This document shows positions 46,029 through 54,674 of a stretch of DNA of 64,000 nt, piece by piece. Both the position numbers and the translations under genes were made by a program. Every line of letters starts with the position of its first letter. Position 1 is the stretch's first letter. The DNA is taken from the NCBI GenBank assembly GCA_964567745.1, contig CAZMNY010000025.1, positions 61,198-125,197 of the forward strand, in the 5' to 3' direction. This DNA is from CAZMNY01 sp964567745 (GTDB taxonomy: Bacteria; Planctomycetota; Planctomycetia; Pirellulales; Pirellulaceae). The notes below the pieces were generated by a model, which saw nothing but the letters and a program-made list of their open reading frames with translations, made no database searches and was not told where the DNA came from.

Positions 46029-46066
46029 ACGCCCGAAGCCGTTTTGGCTCGGGCGTTTTTTTGTGC
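46029..46066 (+). terminator. Rho-independent (possibly bidirectional) terminator
   Basis: ACGCCCGAAGCC, loop GTTTT, GGCTCGGGCGT then TTTTTT; the 5' side is preceded by A-rich sequence. It lies about 35 bases after the GMGG-protein stop. The A tract upstream would allow it to serve the convergent minus-strand gene as well. Confidence 0.85.
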
Positions 46067-46079
46067 GCTGGCTGTGTGC

Positions 46080-46129
46080 TTGGCGTTAAATCTGATTCAC
46101 CGAACGAGCTTGCTCGTAGGGGGCTTGGG
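46080..46129 (+). repeat. Partial copy of the 75-bp repeat family
   Basis: TTGGCG..AAATCTGATTCACC then GAACGAGCTTGCTCGT; it corresponds to the inner half of the arms at 32071 and 33089. It lies between convergent genes, next to the terminator. Confidence 0.8.
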
Positions 46130-46231
46130 TAGCTATCCGCGTCGCCCCACGCACCTGTTGGCAGGGCGGCCTACCTCAACGTAGCCTACGGACAACGCCC
46201 TACGAACGCTGATGGCCAGATTCAATTCCCG

Positions 46232-47941
46232 TCACGCTTCTTCAACCACAAGCGGGCTCGTGCCGGCAACTTGCTTTCCGAGTTGCCTGACCCTCTCTTG
46301 CAGGTCGAGCCGCTCCTGCTCCCACTCGCGTGCGCGCAGCTGATCTTGTGCGGCTTCGCGATCGAGTTCGTATTGTCGGGCGATGAGACGGGCGGAGTCT
46401 TCTTCGATTTGACGCTGCCGACGAACGAACCATTGGTGTACGCTCTTTCGAGCTCGATCGGCGTCATGGCGCTGCGCTTGCAGTTTTTGCAACAATCCGA
46501 CAATGTTCTCGCGCTGGGCGGCGAGCGCGTCTCGATCTTCCTGAAAATGCTCCGCGATCTTCCGTCGAAGCTTCGGGATCAACTCGTCCAACGCGATCGG
46601 GGACGATGTCCCGGCGCGAAGTTCCGCAGCGAGCTCGGACGCTGCGAGTCGCATCTCGAGTGTCTCGCGATGGAGCTGCCGCAACTCAGTGCGCATTTTC
46701 TCGAGTACCTGATGACGCTCAGCGAGAACTCGCTCGCGCCGAGCAAACTCGGCTTTCAAGCGGTCGCGCTCTTCTTGCCATTGCTGTTGCTCTTGTTGTA
46801 GGTGTTTCAACTTCGCTCGAAGCTTCGTCCAGCCCGCGCTTAAGTCAGATTCTCGCTCCTGATGCTCGTCGGAAAGAGTCTCTCGATGCTCGTCGAGCTG
46901 ATCTGCGATGCTTGCCCAACTCTGTCGTTGCTCGAGCAGTTCGCGCTGCTGGTCTCGAAGTTTTTCGTCGAGGCGCCCGACCGACTGCGCGTCTCGGCCG
47001 ATCTTCTGACGCTCGTCTCGCAGCTCAGCCGAGCGTTGCCTCAGGCTGCTCGCCAAATCATCGTTTGCAACCCGTGCCTTTTCGGCCTTGCGGCGATCGC
47101 GTTCTATTCTCTGTTCGCGCTCCTCAAACTGACTCTCTTGTGCTCGTAGCCGTTCGTCGCGCCGACGCAACTCGCCTTCATGCCGAATCAGATCTTTGAT
47201 TCGCATGTCCAACACGCGCTGTTTGTTGTGGACATTTTCGGCTGCCCGTTCCGCTTGTTGGACTAGGCGAGCGCGTTGGACTTCGGCGGCTGCCGACTCG
47301 AGTTGAATTTCCTGTTTGAGTTTCCGCCACTGGGCCTCGTTAGCGCAACGCGTGGCGTCGAGGCCTTGTTGCGAGTCGTGGATCAACTCGGCTTGCTTAC
47401 TCAGGCGCCGTTGCTCGGTTTGCAGCGCTTCCTTTTCGCGGTCGAGTCGAGCCTTCTCGCGCCTCTGCTGAAGATCGGCTTGTTCAAGGTCATGAGAGGT
47501 GGAATGCTCGGCCGCCGCCATGGCTCGCGTGCGGTCATCCAATTCCTTGACCAATCGTGCGCGAGTCGATTTAAGGTCATCGAGTTCGACCTGACGTTCC
47601 TGCTCTTCCAAACGGGCCCGGCGGATTTCGGAATCGAGTTGAGCTTGCCTTGAGTTGAGAGCTGATTCGCGTTCGTCGAGTCGTTGTTGCACTTCGCCGA
47701 GACGCTCGGCCAATTCGGCCGCTTGCCGTTCGAGGCCGGGGTTCAGGAAGGCATCCTCCGTCCAGGGCGCAGGATCGTTATCGAGCTCGGGGTTGGCTGC
47801 CGTACTCTGCCGACTTGCTAGCCGCGCGTCGTGGGCGGCGTCGACTCGAGGAGCGTCAAGCGGACTGGCGCCAGCTGGCTGGTTGCGGACCGGTCCGGAC
47901 TGGGAAGCGGGCGTGGTTGTGTTGGTTTGATCGTGTCGCAT
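46232..47941 (-). CDS. Long coiled-coil protein, unknown function
   Basis: 569 aa from the first ATG (MRHDQTNTTTP); a TTG 14 codons upstream is possible. The N-terminal 70 residues are disordered-like (Ala, Pro, Asp). Residues about 75-560 are an almost unbroken heptad-rich helix dominated by Arg, Glu, Gln and Leu (ELAERLGEVQQRLDERES and similar). No signal peptide or membrane helix is seen, so it is probably cytoplasmic. Length and composition suggest a scaffold or filament-forming protein. Similarity to any named coiled-coil protein would be composition-driven, so no function is assigned. Confidence 0.8.
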   Translation of the reverse strand: MRHDQTNTTTPASQSGPVRNQPAGASPLDAPRVDAAHDARLASRQSTAANPELDNDPAPWTEDAFLNPGLERQAAELAERLGEVQQRLDERESALNSRQAQLDSEIRRARLEEQERQVELDDLKSTRARLVKELDDRTRAMAAAEHSTSHDLEQADLQQRREKARLDREKEALQTEQRRLSKQAELIHDSQQGLDATRCANEAQWRKLKQEIQLESAAAEVQRARLVQQAERAAENVHNKQRVLDMRIKDLIRHEGELRRRDERLRAQESQFEEREQRIERDRRKAEKARVANDDLASSLRQRSAELRDERQKIGRDAQSVGRLDEKLRDQQRELLEQRQSWASIADQLDEHRETLSDEHQERESDLSAGWTKLRAKLKHLQQEQQQWQEERDRLKAEFARRERVLAERHQVLEKMRTELRQLHRETLEMRLAASELAAELRAGTSSPIALDELIPKLRRKIAEHFQEDRDALAAQRENIVGLLQKLQAQRHDADRARKSVHQWFVRRQRQIEEDSARLIARQYELDREAAQDQLRAREWEQERLDLQERVRQLGKQVAGTSPLVVEEA

Positions 47942-48219
47942 TGCCGCGCGAAAGCCAGAATCCTGAAAATGAACCCCACCCAAGGTGGGTGTGTGTCATG
48001 CGCACCAATGGCGCAATTGGCACAATCCCTATTGTCATGACATCGGCCGAGCTAACTTGATTCCTCAACAAAACAACGGAAACATGCCGAGTTTCAGTAC
48101 CGTTTTCGGGCCTGCTGGCGGTTGTTTTCGGTTGATGCCGGACTCGTCCCGTGCGACAATCGCCTGCTTCCCGCAACGCTGTGTTGCGGATTTCCTTGTT
48201 GTTAATCTGAGATTCAAAC

Positions 48220-48507
48220 ATGCGCGTGGTGCCGTTAGGCGACAAAGTCGTAGTCCGGAGGATGGAAGCAGAGGAAGTGACAGCCGGTGGAATCGTGTTG
48301 CCGGATTCGGCGCGCGAAAAGCCTCAGCAGGGCCGAGTCCTCTCTGTCGGTGACGGTCTGCTCATGCCGGACGGAACCCGGGCCCAGAATCAAGTAAGTG
48401 ACGGCGATCGGGTGCTTTTTTCGAGCTATTCCGGCTCGGAAGTCATCGTCAACGATGAAACGTTATTGATCATGAGCGAAGACGAAATTCTCGCGATTCT
48501 CGACTAA
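48220..48507 (+). CDS. groS: Co-chaperonin GroES (solo)
   Basis: 95 aa, full length. Landmarks: VVPLGDKVVVRRMEAEE, the mobile loop TAGGIVLPDSAREKPQQG, and the roof region with VSDGDRVLFSSYSG and NDETLLIMSEDEILAIL. GroES caps the GroEL chamber. No groEL follows; the next gene encodes an unrelated secreted protein. I see no CIRCE element upstream. It may be an extra paralogue or the only copy separated from groEL. Confidence 0.95.
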   Translation: MRVVPLGDKVVVRRMEAEEVTAGGIVLPDSAREKPQQGRVLSVGDGLLMPDGTRAQNQVSDGDRVLFSSYSGSEVIVNDETLLIMSEDEILAILD

Positions 48508-48725
48508 ATCCCTCGATGGAGGGCGATAGACTGAGCAATGGCTTCCCTGCGTGGTGCATGTTGGCCGTTTGCTGATCTTCCGGCGTATAATGGCAATGTT
48601 CTCGCGGCGGCGGTAATCCGTCTGGGCGACTCGACAGAGTTGGAATACGTCCTTGCAGTCGCTGCGAAAACTATGGACGTCCTGCCTTCTCAAGTAACTG
48701 TTCAATTCGACTGTGGAGTCTCCAC

Positions 48726-49817
48726 ATGTATCGCCAAATCTGCGCAACACTCATTCTCGGCCTCTTGATTTCCGCCACGGCCAACGCCGCTGATAGGCCC
48801 ACGTCAGCCAAGTTGAACCAAGTGACTGCCAAGTCGATTCAGTACTTGAAGGCGTCGCAATCGAGCGATGGTTCGTGGAGTTCGGCCAATGGGCCGGCGG
48901 TTACCGCGCTTTGCCTGAGCGCACTGATGGAGAATGGCGCGCCCGCGAGCGACCCCAGTGTGGCTCGAGGGCTGAAGTATGTGTTGCGATTCGTCCAGCC
49001 AACTGGCGGGATCCACCATCCCCAGTCGCTGTATCGCAACTACGAGACCAGCCTCGGCGTGTTGTGCTTGGTCAAGGCGAACACCGACGGCCGATTCGAC
49101 AAGCACGTCAAGAAGGCCGACAAGTTCCTCAAGGGCCTGCAGTGGGATGAGGACGAAAGCATTGATCGAGCGAATCCAGGCTATGGCGGCGGCGGCTACG
49201 GCAAACACAAACGGCCCGATCTGTCGAACACCGGCTTCATGATCGAAGCGCTAACCGCAACGGGTAACGACAAAGATAGCGAGGCGATTAAGAAGGCGTT
49301 GCTGTTTGTCTCGCGATGTCAGAACCTCGAGTCGGAGCACAACACAACTCCTTTCGCTCCCAAAAATCCCAATGGCGGATTTTATTACACGCCCGCTGCG
49401 GGTGGCACGAGCCAAGCGGGGAAGACGCCCAACGGCGGGCTTCGCAGTTACGGTTCGATGACCTACCAAGGCCTCAAGAGCATGATCTATGCCGGCGTTG
49501 GCCCAGAAGATCCTCGAGTCAAAGCGGCGACGGAATGGATCGAAAAGAACTACAACTTAAAGATGAACCCAGGACTCGGCGACGCTGGTTTGTATTACTA
49601 TTACCACACGTTCGCCAAAGCTCTGAAAGTGATGGGCGTCGACAAAATCAAATCGCCCGACGGAGTTGAGCACGATTGGCGAGCCGAGTTGATTGCCGAA
49701 ATGGCGAAGCGGCAACGAGCGGACGGCTCCTACGCCAATTCGAACGAACGATGGCTCGAAAGCGATGCGAATCTCGTCACCGCATATTCGTTGCTCACAC
49801 TGGCTCACTGCCGCTAG
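48726..49817 (+). CDS. Secreted prenyltransferase/squalene-cyclase-fold (alpha-alpha toroid) protein
   Basis: 363 aa, ATG with GGAG upstream, signal peptide (ICATLILGLLISATANA). The body is made of repeated helix pairs typical of the terpenoid cyclase / prenyltransferase alpha-alpha toroid, with glycine-rich turns (SQSSDGSWSSANGPAVT, ANPGYGGGGYG, RADGSYANSN). It lacks the DxDD catalytic motif of squalene-hopene cyclases, and it is exported, so it is probably not a cyclase. Planctomycetes encode several such secreted proteins of unknown role. Confidence 0.8.
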   Translation: MYRQICATLILGLLISATANAADRPTSAKLNQVTAKSIQYLKASQSSDGSWSSANGPAVTALCLSALMENGAPASDPSVARGLKYVLRFVQPTGGIHHPQSLYRNYETSLGVLCLVKANTDGRFDKHVKKADKFLKGLQWDEDESIDRANPGYGGGGYGKHKRPDLSNTGFMIEALTATGNDKDSEAIKKALLFVSRCQNLESEHNTTPFAPKNPNGGFYYTPAAGGTSQAGKTPNGGLRSYGSMTYQGLKSMIYAGVGPEDPRVKAATEWIEKNYNLKMNPGLGDAGLYYYYHTFAKALKVMGVDKIKSPDGVEHDWRAELIAEMAKRQRADGSYANSNERWLESDANLVTAYSLLTLAHCR

Positions 49818-50926
49818 TCGAGCAGCGACTTGAGTTTTGCGTCGGCGCGGAGCTTGGCAGTTTCTAGCGTTGTTTTCATCGACACGGGTGCGCCGTCGCG
49901 ACGTTTGCTTTCGTCCGCGGCTTCCATGAAAGTGTAGATCTCCAGCGTCTCAGCGTCCGGGACGGGCTGCTTGCCTGTCTTGAAGAACTTGACGATCTCG
50001 ACGACCAGCGGTCGGTAGCCTCGGTAGGGTCCGACGGGGTGAATGCCCTTGGCGCCGAACGCCGTGCCGCCGTAACCCGATTTGCCTTTGCGAATGCCTC
50101 GGAACACGCCGATGCGTCCGTTGTCCCATGTGCCCGTGACGACGTCGAAGTCATTTGACGTCGAACGTACGACACTTTGGCATCCTTCGCCCATGACCGA
50201 ATAGAGTAGCTCGACGCCATGGATCCCATACCAGTAAAGATCGGGATGAGTCTTCTCGAGGTGGGCGGGGCTGTAGGCGTGGGCGCCTAACACGTCGCCG
50301 ATCTTACCGTCGCGAATGTCGCTGACATGTTCTGCATAACGCAGTGATGACGACGAAAAGACTGGCGTCTTGTAGTGCTTTGATGCTGCAAAGATGGCGA
50401 TCGCGTCTTCCAGCGAACCGGCGATTGGTTTGTCGATGAAGACCGGCTTACCCGCCTTCAAGACAGGGAGGACTTGTTCAAGGTGCGGGCGGCCGTCGTT
50501 CGTTTCCAACAGCACCGCGTCGACTTGGCCAATCAAGTCTTCGATCGAATCGACGATCTTGACGCCGCGTTTCTTCATGTCCGCCGTGTATCCCGGCACT
50601 CGCTTCGTGCTCGACTCGATATCGGGGCTCCCTTTGGGATACGCCGCAACAACTCGGCAACCGGCGACATCCGCTTCCGCCTTCGGATCGTTCAGAACGT
50701 TCGTGAACGCGCCGACGTGAGACGTATCGAGACCGATGATCCCTATGCGAAGCGTTTTCGATTCCTGAGCTTCGGCCGCCGCCGTGAGTAGAAAGGCGAC
50801 CGCGATCAAGGCGAGAACGGGAATTGCGAAAAACGCGCGGAGCGATTTCGCACGGCGACCGGAAAGCAGTTTGGGATCGACCGCTGAGTTTGATGTGCGG
50901 TGAGCGGATGCTTCGATGATTGACAT
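49814..50926 (-). CDS. Gfo/Idh/MocA family oxidoreductase, secreted
   Basis: 370 aa from the ATG preceded by GGAG; the longer open frame upstream lacks homology. A hydrophobic export segment (FFAIPVLALIAVAFLLTAAAEA, about 33-54) precedes a Rossmann domain opening TLRIGIIGLDTSHVG, then LLETNDGRPHLEQVLPVLKAGKP and the VFIDKPIAGSLEDA motif where the lysine of the EKP-like triad sits. The C-terminal domain resembles GFO_IDH_MocA_C. The substrate is unknown. Its 3' end overlaps the last codon of the convergent terpene-fold gene by 4 bases. Confidence 0.85.
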   Translation of the reverse strand: MSIIEASAHRTSNSAVDPKLLSGRRAKSLRAFFAIPVLALIAVAFLLTAAAEAQESKTLRIGIIGLDTSHVGAFTNVLNDPKAEADVAGCRVVAAYPKGSPDIESSTKRVPGYTADMKKRGVKIVDSIEDLIGQVDAVLLETNDGRPHLEQVLPVLKAGKPVFIDKPIAGSLEDAIAIFAASKHYKTPVFSSSSLRYAEHVSDIRDGKIGDVLGAHAYSPAHLEKTHPDLYWYGIHGVELLYSVMGEGCQSVVRSTSNDFDVVTGTWDNGRIGVFRGIRKGKSGYGGTAFGAKGIHPVGPYRGYRPLVVEIVKFFKTGKQPVPDAETLEIYTFMEAADESKRRDGAPVSMKTTLETAKLRADAKLKSLLD

Positions 50927-51210
50927 GGGTCGGTTTCTCCGGCGGCGGGACAGTGGTGGGGGGAGGCGAGGCGAATCGATTGCCGTCCAATGTACGCCAA
51001 ACCACACGGCGAATGAAGGATTCGCTGGACGTCCGCAACACATTTCGGCTCCCGTTGGCCGAAAAGAACGAGCGGACCGAGCGAATGGTCGCTGGATGTT
51101 CGGCCCCCTCCTGGCGCGGTATACTGATCGAATTAGTTGTCGACGCTACCGCTCGCTCGATTTCCTGCCTGAGTTTCCCGTCTTCGTTCAGCTTGAATTG
51201 CTGTTTGCCA

Positions 51211-52491
51211 ATGCCCAAATACATAGTCCGATATGGTGCGATGCGCGCTCTCGGGGTGCTCAGCACCCGTGGAGGCGACCGATTCGCGCGGGGTGATCGC
51301 GTGATTGCCAGAACCACTCGCGGCCTGGAGTCGGGTGAGGTGCTCACGGAGGCGAACGATCGAGCCGTCGCCGGCTTGAAGGATCCAGCCCATGGGCAAA
51401 TTCTGCGTTCGATGACGATGGAAGACGACAACGAGCTGTCGCACATCGAAACGAAGCTCGGTTCAGAATTCGAGACCTGCAAGCGATACGTTCGCGATCT
51501 CAAGCTGCAAATGGAGCTTGTCGATATCGAACATGTCTTCGGCGGTGAACGGATTGTGATCTACTATGTTGCGGAGAAACGAGTCGATTTTCGCGAGTTG
51601 GTTCGGCAGCTCGCCTCGGAGTTTCAGACTCGCATCGAGATGAGACAGATCGGGGTCCGTGACGAAGCGAAATTGCTCGCGGACTACGGCGATTGCGGCA
51701 AGCCGGTTTGCTGCAATACTCACCTCGACGCGATGCCGCCCGTTTCGATGCGGATGGCCAAGCTACAGAAAGCGACGCTCGATCCGACCAAGATCTCGGG
51801 ACGTTGCGGACGTCTCAAGTGCTGCCTACGTTACGAATACGATACGTACGAAGAATTGCAGAAGGACCTTCCTCCCGTCGGTTCCGATATTGTCACCGAC
51901 CACGGTGCGGCGCGAGTGCTCAGCCAAGAAGTGCTGTCGCAACAGCTGTTGATTCAAACCGAAGACCATCGGCGAATGGTCATCGACGCCAACGAAGTCC
52001 TCTCGATCACTCGCCGCGGGCTCGGCAAACGCGGCCGTCGTCCCAAAGGCAAACAACAGAGCGACGCTCCAAACGAAAACGAAGAGAAGCCGAGTCAAGC
52101 TACGTCTGGCGACGGCAAATCGAACGACGGCCAGTCGAATCAGGGCCAGTCGAATCAGGGCAAGACAAAGCAAGGCAAGTCAAGGCAACGTCGGTCGCGC
52201 GAAGGCAAGTCTGGTGCCGAGAAGGCCGAGAATGCCGAACAGGCTGAACAGGCCGAACAGGCCGAACAGCCGCAGGCAACGCCTGTCGACAAGCCGAACG
52301 ACGCCGACCCCAATGTGACTCAGCCGGTCGACTCAGATTTGAACGACAGCGAGTCGAACGTTGCTGCGGCGCCGAGCGACGCGGCGGAAGATGGCGAACC
52401 GCAACAGGGGCAAGCCAAGCCGGACGGCAAGAAATCGAAAAAGTCACGTCGCCAATCACGATCCAGGTCTCGAAAACCCAAACGGTCTTGA
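51211..52491 (+). CDS. PSP1-domain protein (RicT-like) with long low-complexity tail
   Basis: 426 aa from the ATG of MPKYIVRYGAM; the open frame continues upstream but without homology. The PSP1 domain (about 25-250) contains the cysteine signatures GDCGKPVCCNTHL and GRCGRLKCCLRYEYDTY, as in RicT (YaaT), where clustered cysteines bind an Fe-S cluster in the RicAFT complex that modulates RNase Y. Residues about 270-426 are low complexity: NQGQS and EQAEQAEQ repeats and a basic Lys/Arg/Ser end. The Minf_1886 gene starts 4 bases after its stop. Confidence 0.9.
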   Translation: MPKYIVRYGAMRALGVLSTRGGDRFARGDRVIARTTRGLESGEVLTEANDRAVAGLKDPAHGQILRSMTMEDDNELSHIETKLGSEFETCKRYVRDLKLQMELVDIEHVFGGERIVIYYVAEKRVDFRELVRQLASEFQTRIEMRQIGVRDEAKLLADYGDCGKPVCCNTHLDAMPPVSMRMAKLQKATLDPTKISGRCGRLKCCLRYEYDTYEELQKDLPPVGSDIVTDHGAARVLSQEVLSQQLLIQTEDHRRMVIDANEVLSITRRGLGKRGRRPKGKQQSDAPNENEEKPSQATSGDGKSNDGQSNQGQSNQGKTKQGKSRQRRSREGKSGAEKAENAEQAEQAEQAEQPQATPVDKPNDADPNVTQPVDSDLNDSESNVAAAPSDAAEDGEPQQGQAKPDGKKSKKSRRQSRSRSRKPKRS

Positions 52492-52495
52492 GCCG

Positions 52496-52891
52496 ATGTC
52501 GCATCAAAACGAATTCGCCCAACAGCTCCTCGAACATGACCCTCGATTTTCCATCGAGGCCTATGAATTTGTGCGCGACGCGCTCGAGTTCGCTCAAGAG
52601 GAATTGGGGCTCGGTGAATCGCTCGGCTCACCAGGCGAATCGCATTTGTCCGGTCAGCAGTTGTGCGAGTCCATTCGCCAATATGGCATCGAACAATACG
52701 GCTACATGGCCAAAGTCGTGCTCAACAGTTGGGGAGTGCGATCGACGGGAGACTTCGGCGACGTCGTCTACAATCTGATCACGATCGGGCTGATGAAAAA
52801 ATCGAAGTCAGATCGGCGAGAAGATTTTGACGACTGTTTCGACTTCGAAGAAGCCTTTCAGCGCCAGTTTGAAATCACGCCTCCCGAATGA
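52496..52891 (+). CDS. Minf_1886 family protein
   Basis: 131 aa. It opens with DPRFSIEAYEFVRDALEFAQ and contains LSGQQLCESIRQYGIEQYG, VVLNSWGVRSTGDFGDVVYN and the acidic SKSDRREDFDDCFDFEEAF. This pattern matches the small Minf_1886 family found widely in planctomycetes and verrucomicrobia, whose function is unknown. The start lies 4 bases after the PSP1 gene stop, so the two are translationally linked. Confidence 0.85.
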   Translation: MSHQNEFAQQLLEHDPRFSIEAYEFVRDALEFAQEELGLGESLGSPGESHLSGQQLCESIRQYGIEQYGYMAKVVLNSWGVRSTGDFGDVVYNLITIGLMKKSKSDRREDFDDCFDFEEAFQRQFEITPPE

Positions 52892-52988
52892 TTCGGGCGG
52901 CGAATGATTCACAGCGCGCGACCTGACTACCACTTGATCTACTAGCCCAGTGATGTCCTGAGCGGCGGCGGCCGCAGAGCGAGTTGCG

Positions 52989-53135
52989 GTGCCAACGCGA
53001 AAATCTGAGAAGTCGCAAAAACAAGATGCCAGGGAAAGTGCACCCGAGGTCAAGCGACCAGCCGTTTTCTACGGCCTGCTCGTCGTCTTTGCTATCTGGA
53101 TCGGCTATCTGATCTACGTGATCGCGATGTTCTAG
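52989..53135 (+). CDS. Small single-pass membrane protein (48 aa)
   Basis: 48 aa with GTG start. A basic, polar N-terminus (MPTRKSEKSQKQDARES) is followed by KRPAVFYGLLVVFAIWIG and a membrane helix to the end (YLIYVIAMF). Positive-inside rule predicts an N-in orientation. It lies 97 bases after the Minf_1886 gene on the same strand. The ribosome binding site is weak (AGCGAG). The clean helix and operon-like position support a real gene. Function unknown. Confidence 0.55.
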   Translation: MPTRKSEKSQKQDARESAPEVKRPAVFYGLLVVFAIWIGYLIYVIAMF

Positions 53136-53179
53136 CGCACGGAATGGATCGTGTGGCCACTTGTGCCACTCCTCTCGAC

Positions 53180-53212
53180 CGTGGCTGGGGCATCCTGCCG
53201 CAGTCGAGTTTT
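53180..53212 (+). repeat. Partial copy of the 75-bp repeat family (outer half)
   Basis: CGTGGCTGGGGCATCCTGCC then GCAGTCGAGTTTT, matching the outer half of the arm at 32071. It lies between convergent genes. The remaining 53136-53381 shows nothing else clear. Confidence 0.85.
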
Positions 53213-53381
53213 GTAGCCGCTTCAACCTCAGCACGCCGTTGTCAAATCGCTGCCAATTCACTGACCGGTGGACAAAAACTCCCGGACAAACCGTCAATTT
53301 GAAGCACAGCTTCGACCACTGCGACTGGAAGCCACAGCCACGAACGCATGGTTCAATGGTCGAAAGGATTGGCTATCGAAG

Positions 53382-54671
53382 TCACTTCTTCTTCGGCTCA
53401 TCCTTCTTGGCAGCGTCTTTCTTAGCAGCTTCCTTTTTCGGCGCGGGCTTCTTGGCAGCGTCTTTCTTCGCTGCTGGTTTCTTAGCAGCGTCCTTCTTCG
53501 GCGCAGGCTTCTTAGCCGCTTCCTTTTTGGGTGCCGGTTTCTTAGCGGGCTCTTTTTTTGGTTCCGGTTTCTTGGCGTCTTTTTTCGGCGCGTCTTTCTT
53601 GGCTGGCTCTTTCTTTTCGGGTTCGACTTTGATCGGTTTGGGGCGAGGCGGCGGCGGAGGTGTTTTGGGAGCGTGGTCCTTGGCGTCTCGCATCAGCTCG
53701 GTGCCGCTAGCCAGGTTCCAGAGTCGAATGGAGTCTTTATGGCTGCCGGCGACGACGGTGCCTTGCGGCGAAATGGCGACGCACCACACGCTGCTCTTTC
53801 CGCTAACGTCTTTCACGAGTGATTTGTCGGCGAGTTTCCAAAAGCGAATCGCGTTGCCTTGATCGACGCTCACGAGACTCGCTCCGTCGGCGGAAAAAGC
53901 GACTTGGCTGACCCAGTCTCGGTGCCCTTCCAAGACTTTTGCTTCTTTCCATTTCTCGTCGAAGATCCGGATCTTTCGATCGGCGCCGGCTGTTGCCAGT
54001 TGCTTGCCATCGGGCGAATAGGCGACAGACCAAACGGCGTCGCCGTGGCCTTCGAGTTTTGCTTTTTCGGTGCCGTCGGCGACTGCGAACGCTTTGGCCG
54101 TCTTGTCCGCCGAGGCCGTAGCGATGTGCTGGCCGTCGGGCGAAAACGTGACTTGAAAGATCGTCGATTCGTGAGCCTTGATGTTCTTTACTTCCGATCC
54201 GTCGGCCGTCTTACGAATCGAGACCGTTCCGTCCTCGCCAGCGAAAGCGAACTGTGAACCGTCTGGCAAGATGTCGACGCTGCGAACCCATCCCTTGTGT
54301 TTCAATTTTTTGCGTGCGATCTTCTTGGCGACATCCCAGACAATGATTTCTCCGCTGTAACTCGCGCTGACAAGCGTCGATGCATCGTCAGAAATCGCGA
54401 CCGACCAAACACAGGAACTGTGTCCTTCGAGCTTCGCTTTTTGAGCTCCGCTCTTGGCGTCCCAGACGATGACATCGCCCGGCCGATACAACAAGCTTTG
54501 ACCGCCCGCGGTCGCCATCGTCGCGCCGTCCGCGGAGAAGCAAACGCTGGTCACCCAACGATCATGAGTCGCCAATGTCGACTTGGCTGGCGGGTCGGCC
54601 GCGGTCAGCACGGAAGTCGGGAACGCGATTAGAACCGACGCGATGGCTGCAAGTCGAATTGCGCGATACAT
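53382..54671 (-). CDS. Exported WD40-repeat protein with histone-H1-like Lys/Ala/Pro tail
   Basis: 429 aa from the second of two adjacent ATGs, giving best spacing to GGAG. After a signal peptide (RLAAIASVLIAFPTSVLT) come seven WD40 units, for example SVAISDDASTLVSASYSGE and QVTFSPDGQHIATASADK, forming a propeller to about residue 335. After a Pro run, the last 85 or so residues are repeated PAKKDA / PAPKKEAAKK blocks closely resembling histone H1 tails. The signal peptide argues for envelope location, so the basic tail would bind polyanions there rather than chromosomal DNA; this is inference. Confidence 0.85.
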   Translation of the reverse strand: MYRAIRLAAIASVLIAFPTSVLTAADPPAKSTLATHDRWVTSVCFSADGATMATAGGQSLLYRPGDVIVWDAKSGAQKAKLEGHSSCVWSVAISDDASTLVSASYSGEIIVWDVAKKIARKKLKHKGWVRSVDILPDGSQFAFAGEDGTVSIRKTADGSEVKNIKAHESTIFQVTFSPDGQHIATASADKTAKAFAVADGTEKAKLEGHGDAVWSVAYSPDGKQLATAGADRKIRIFDEKWKEAKVLEGHRDWVSQVAFSADGASLVSVDQGNAIRFWKLADKSLVKDVSGKSSVWCVAISPQGTVVAGSHKDSIRLWNLASGTELMRDAKDHAPKTPPPPPRPKPIKVEPEKKEPAKKDAPKKDAKKPEPKKEPAKKPAPKKEAAKKPAPKKDAAKKPAAKKDAAKKPAPKKEAAKKDAAKKDEPKKK

Positions 54672-54674
54672 CAT

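Noticed and set aside
48538..48768. 76-codon open frame between groES and the terpene-fold gene
   Set aside because: It overlaps the start of the next gene and has no ribosome binding site or recognisable feature.
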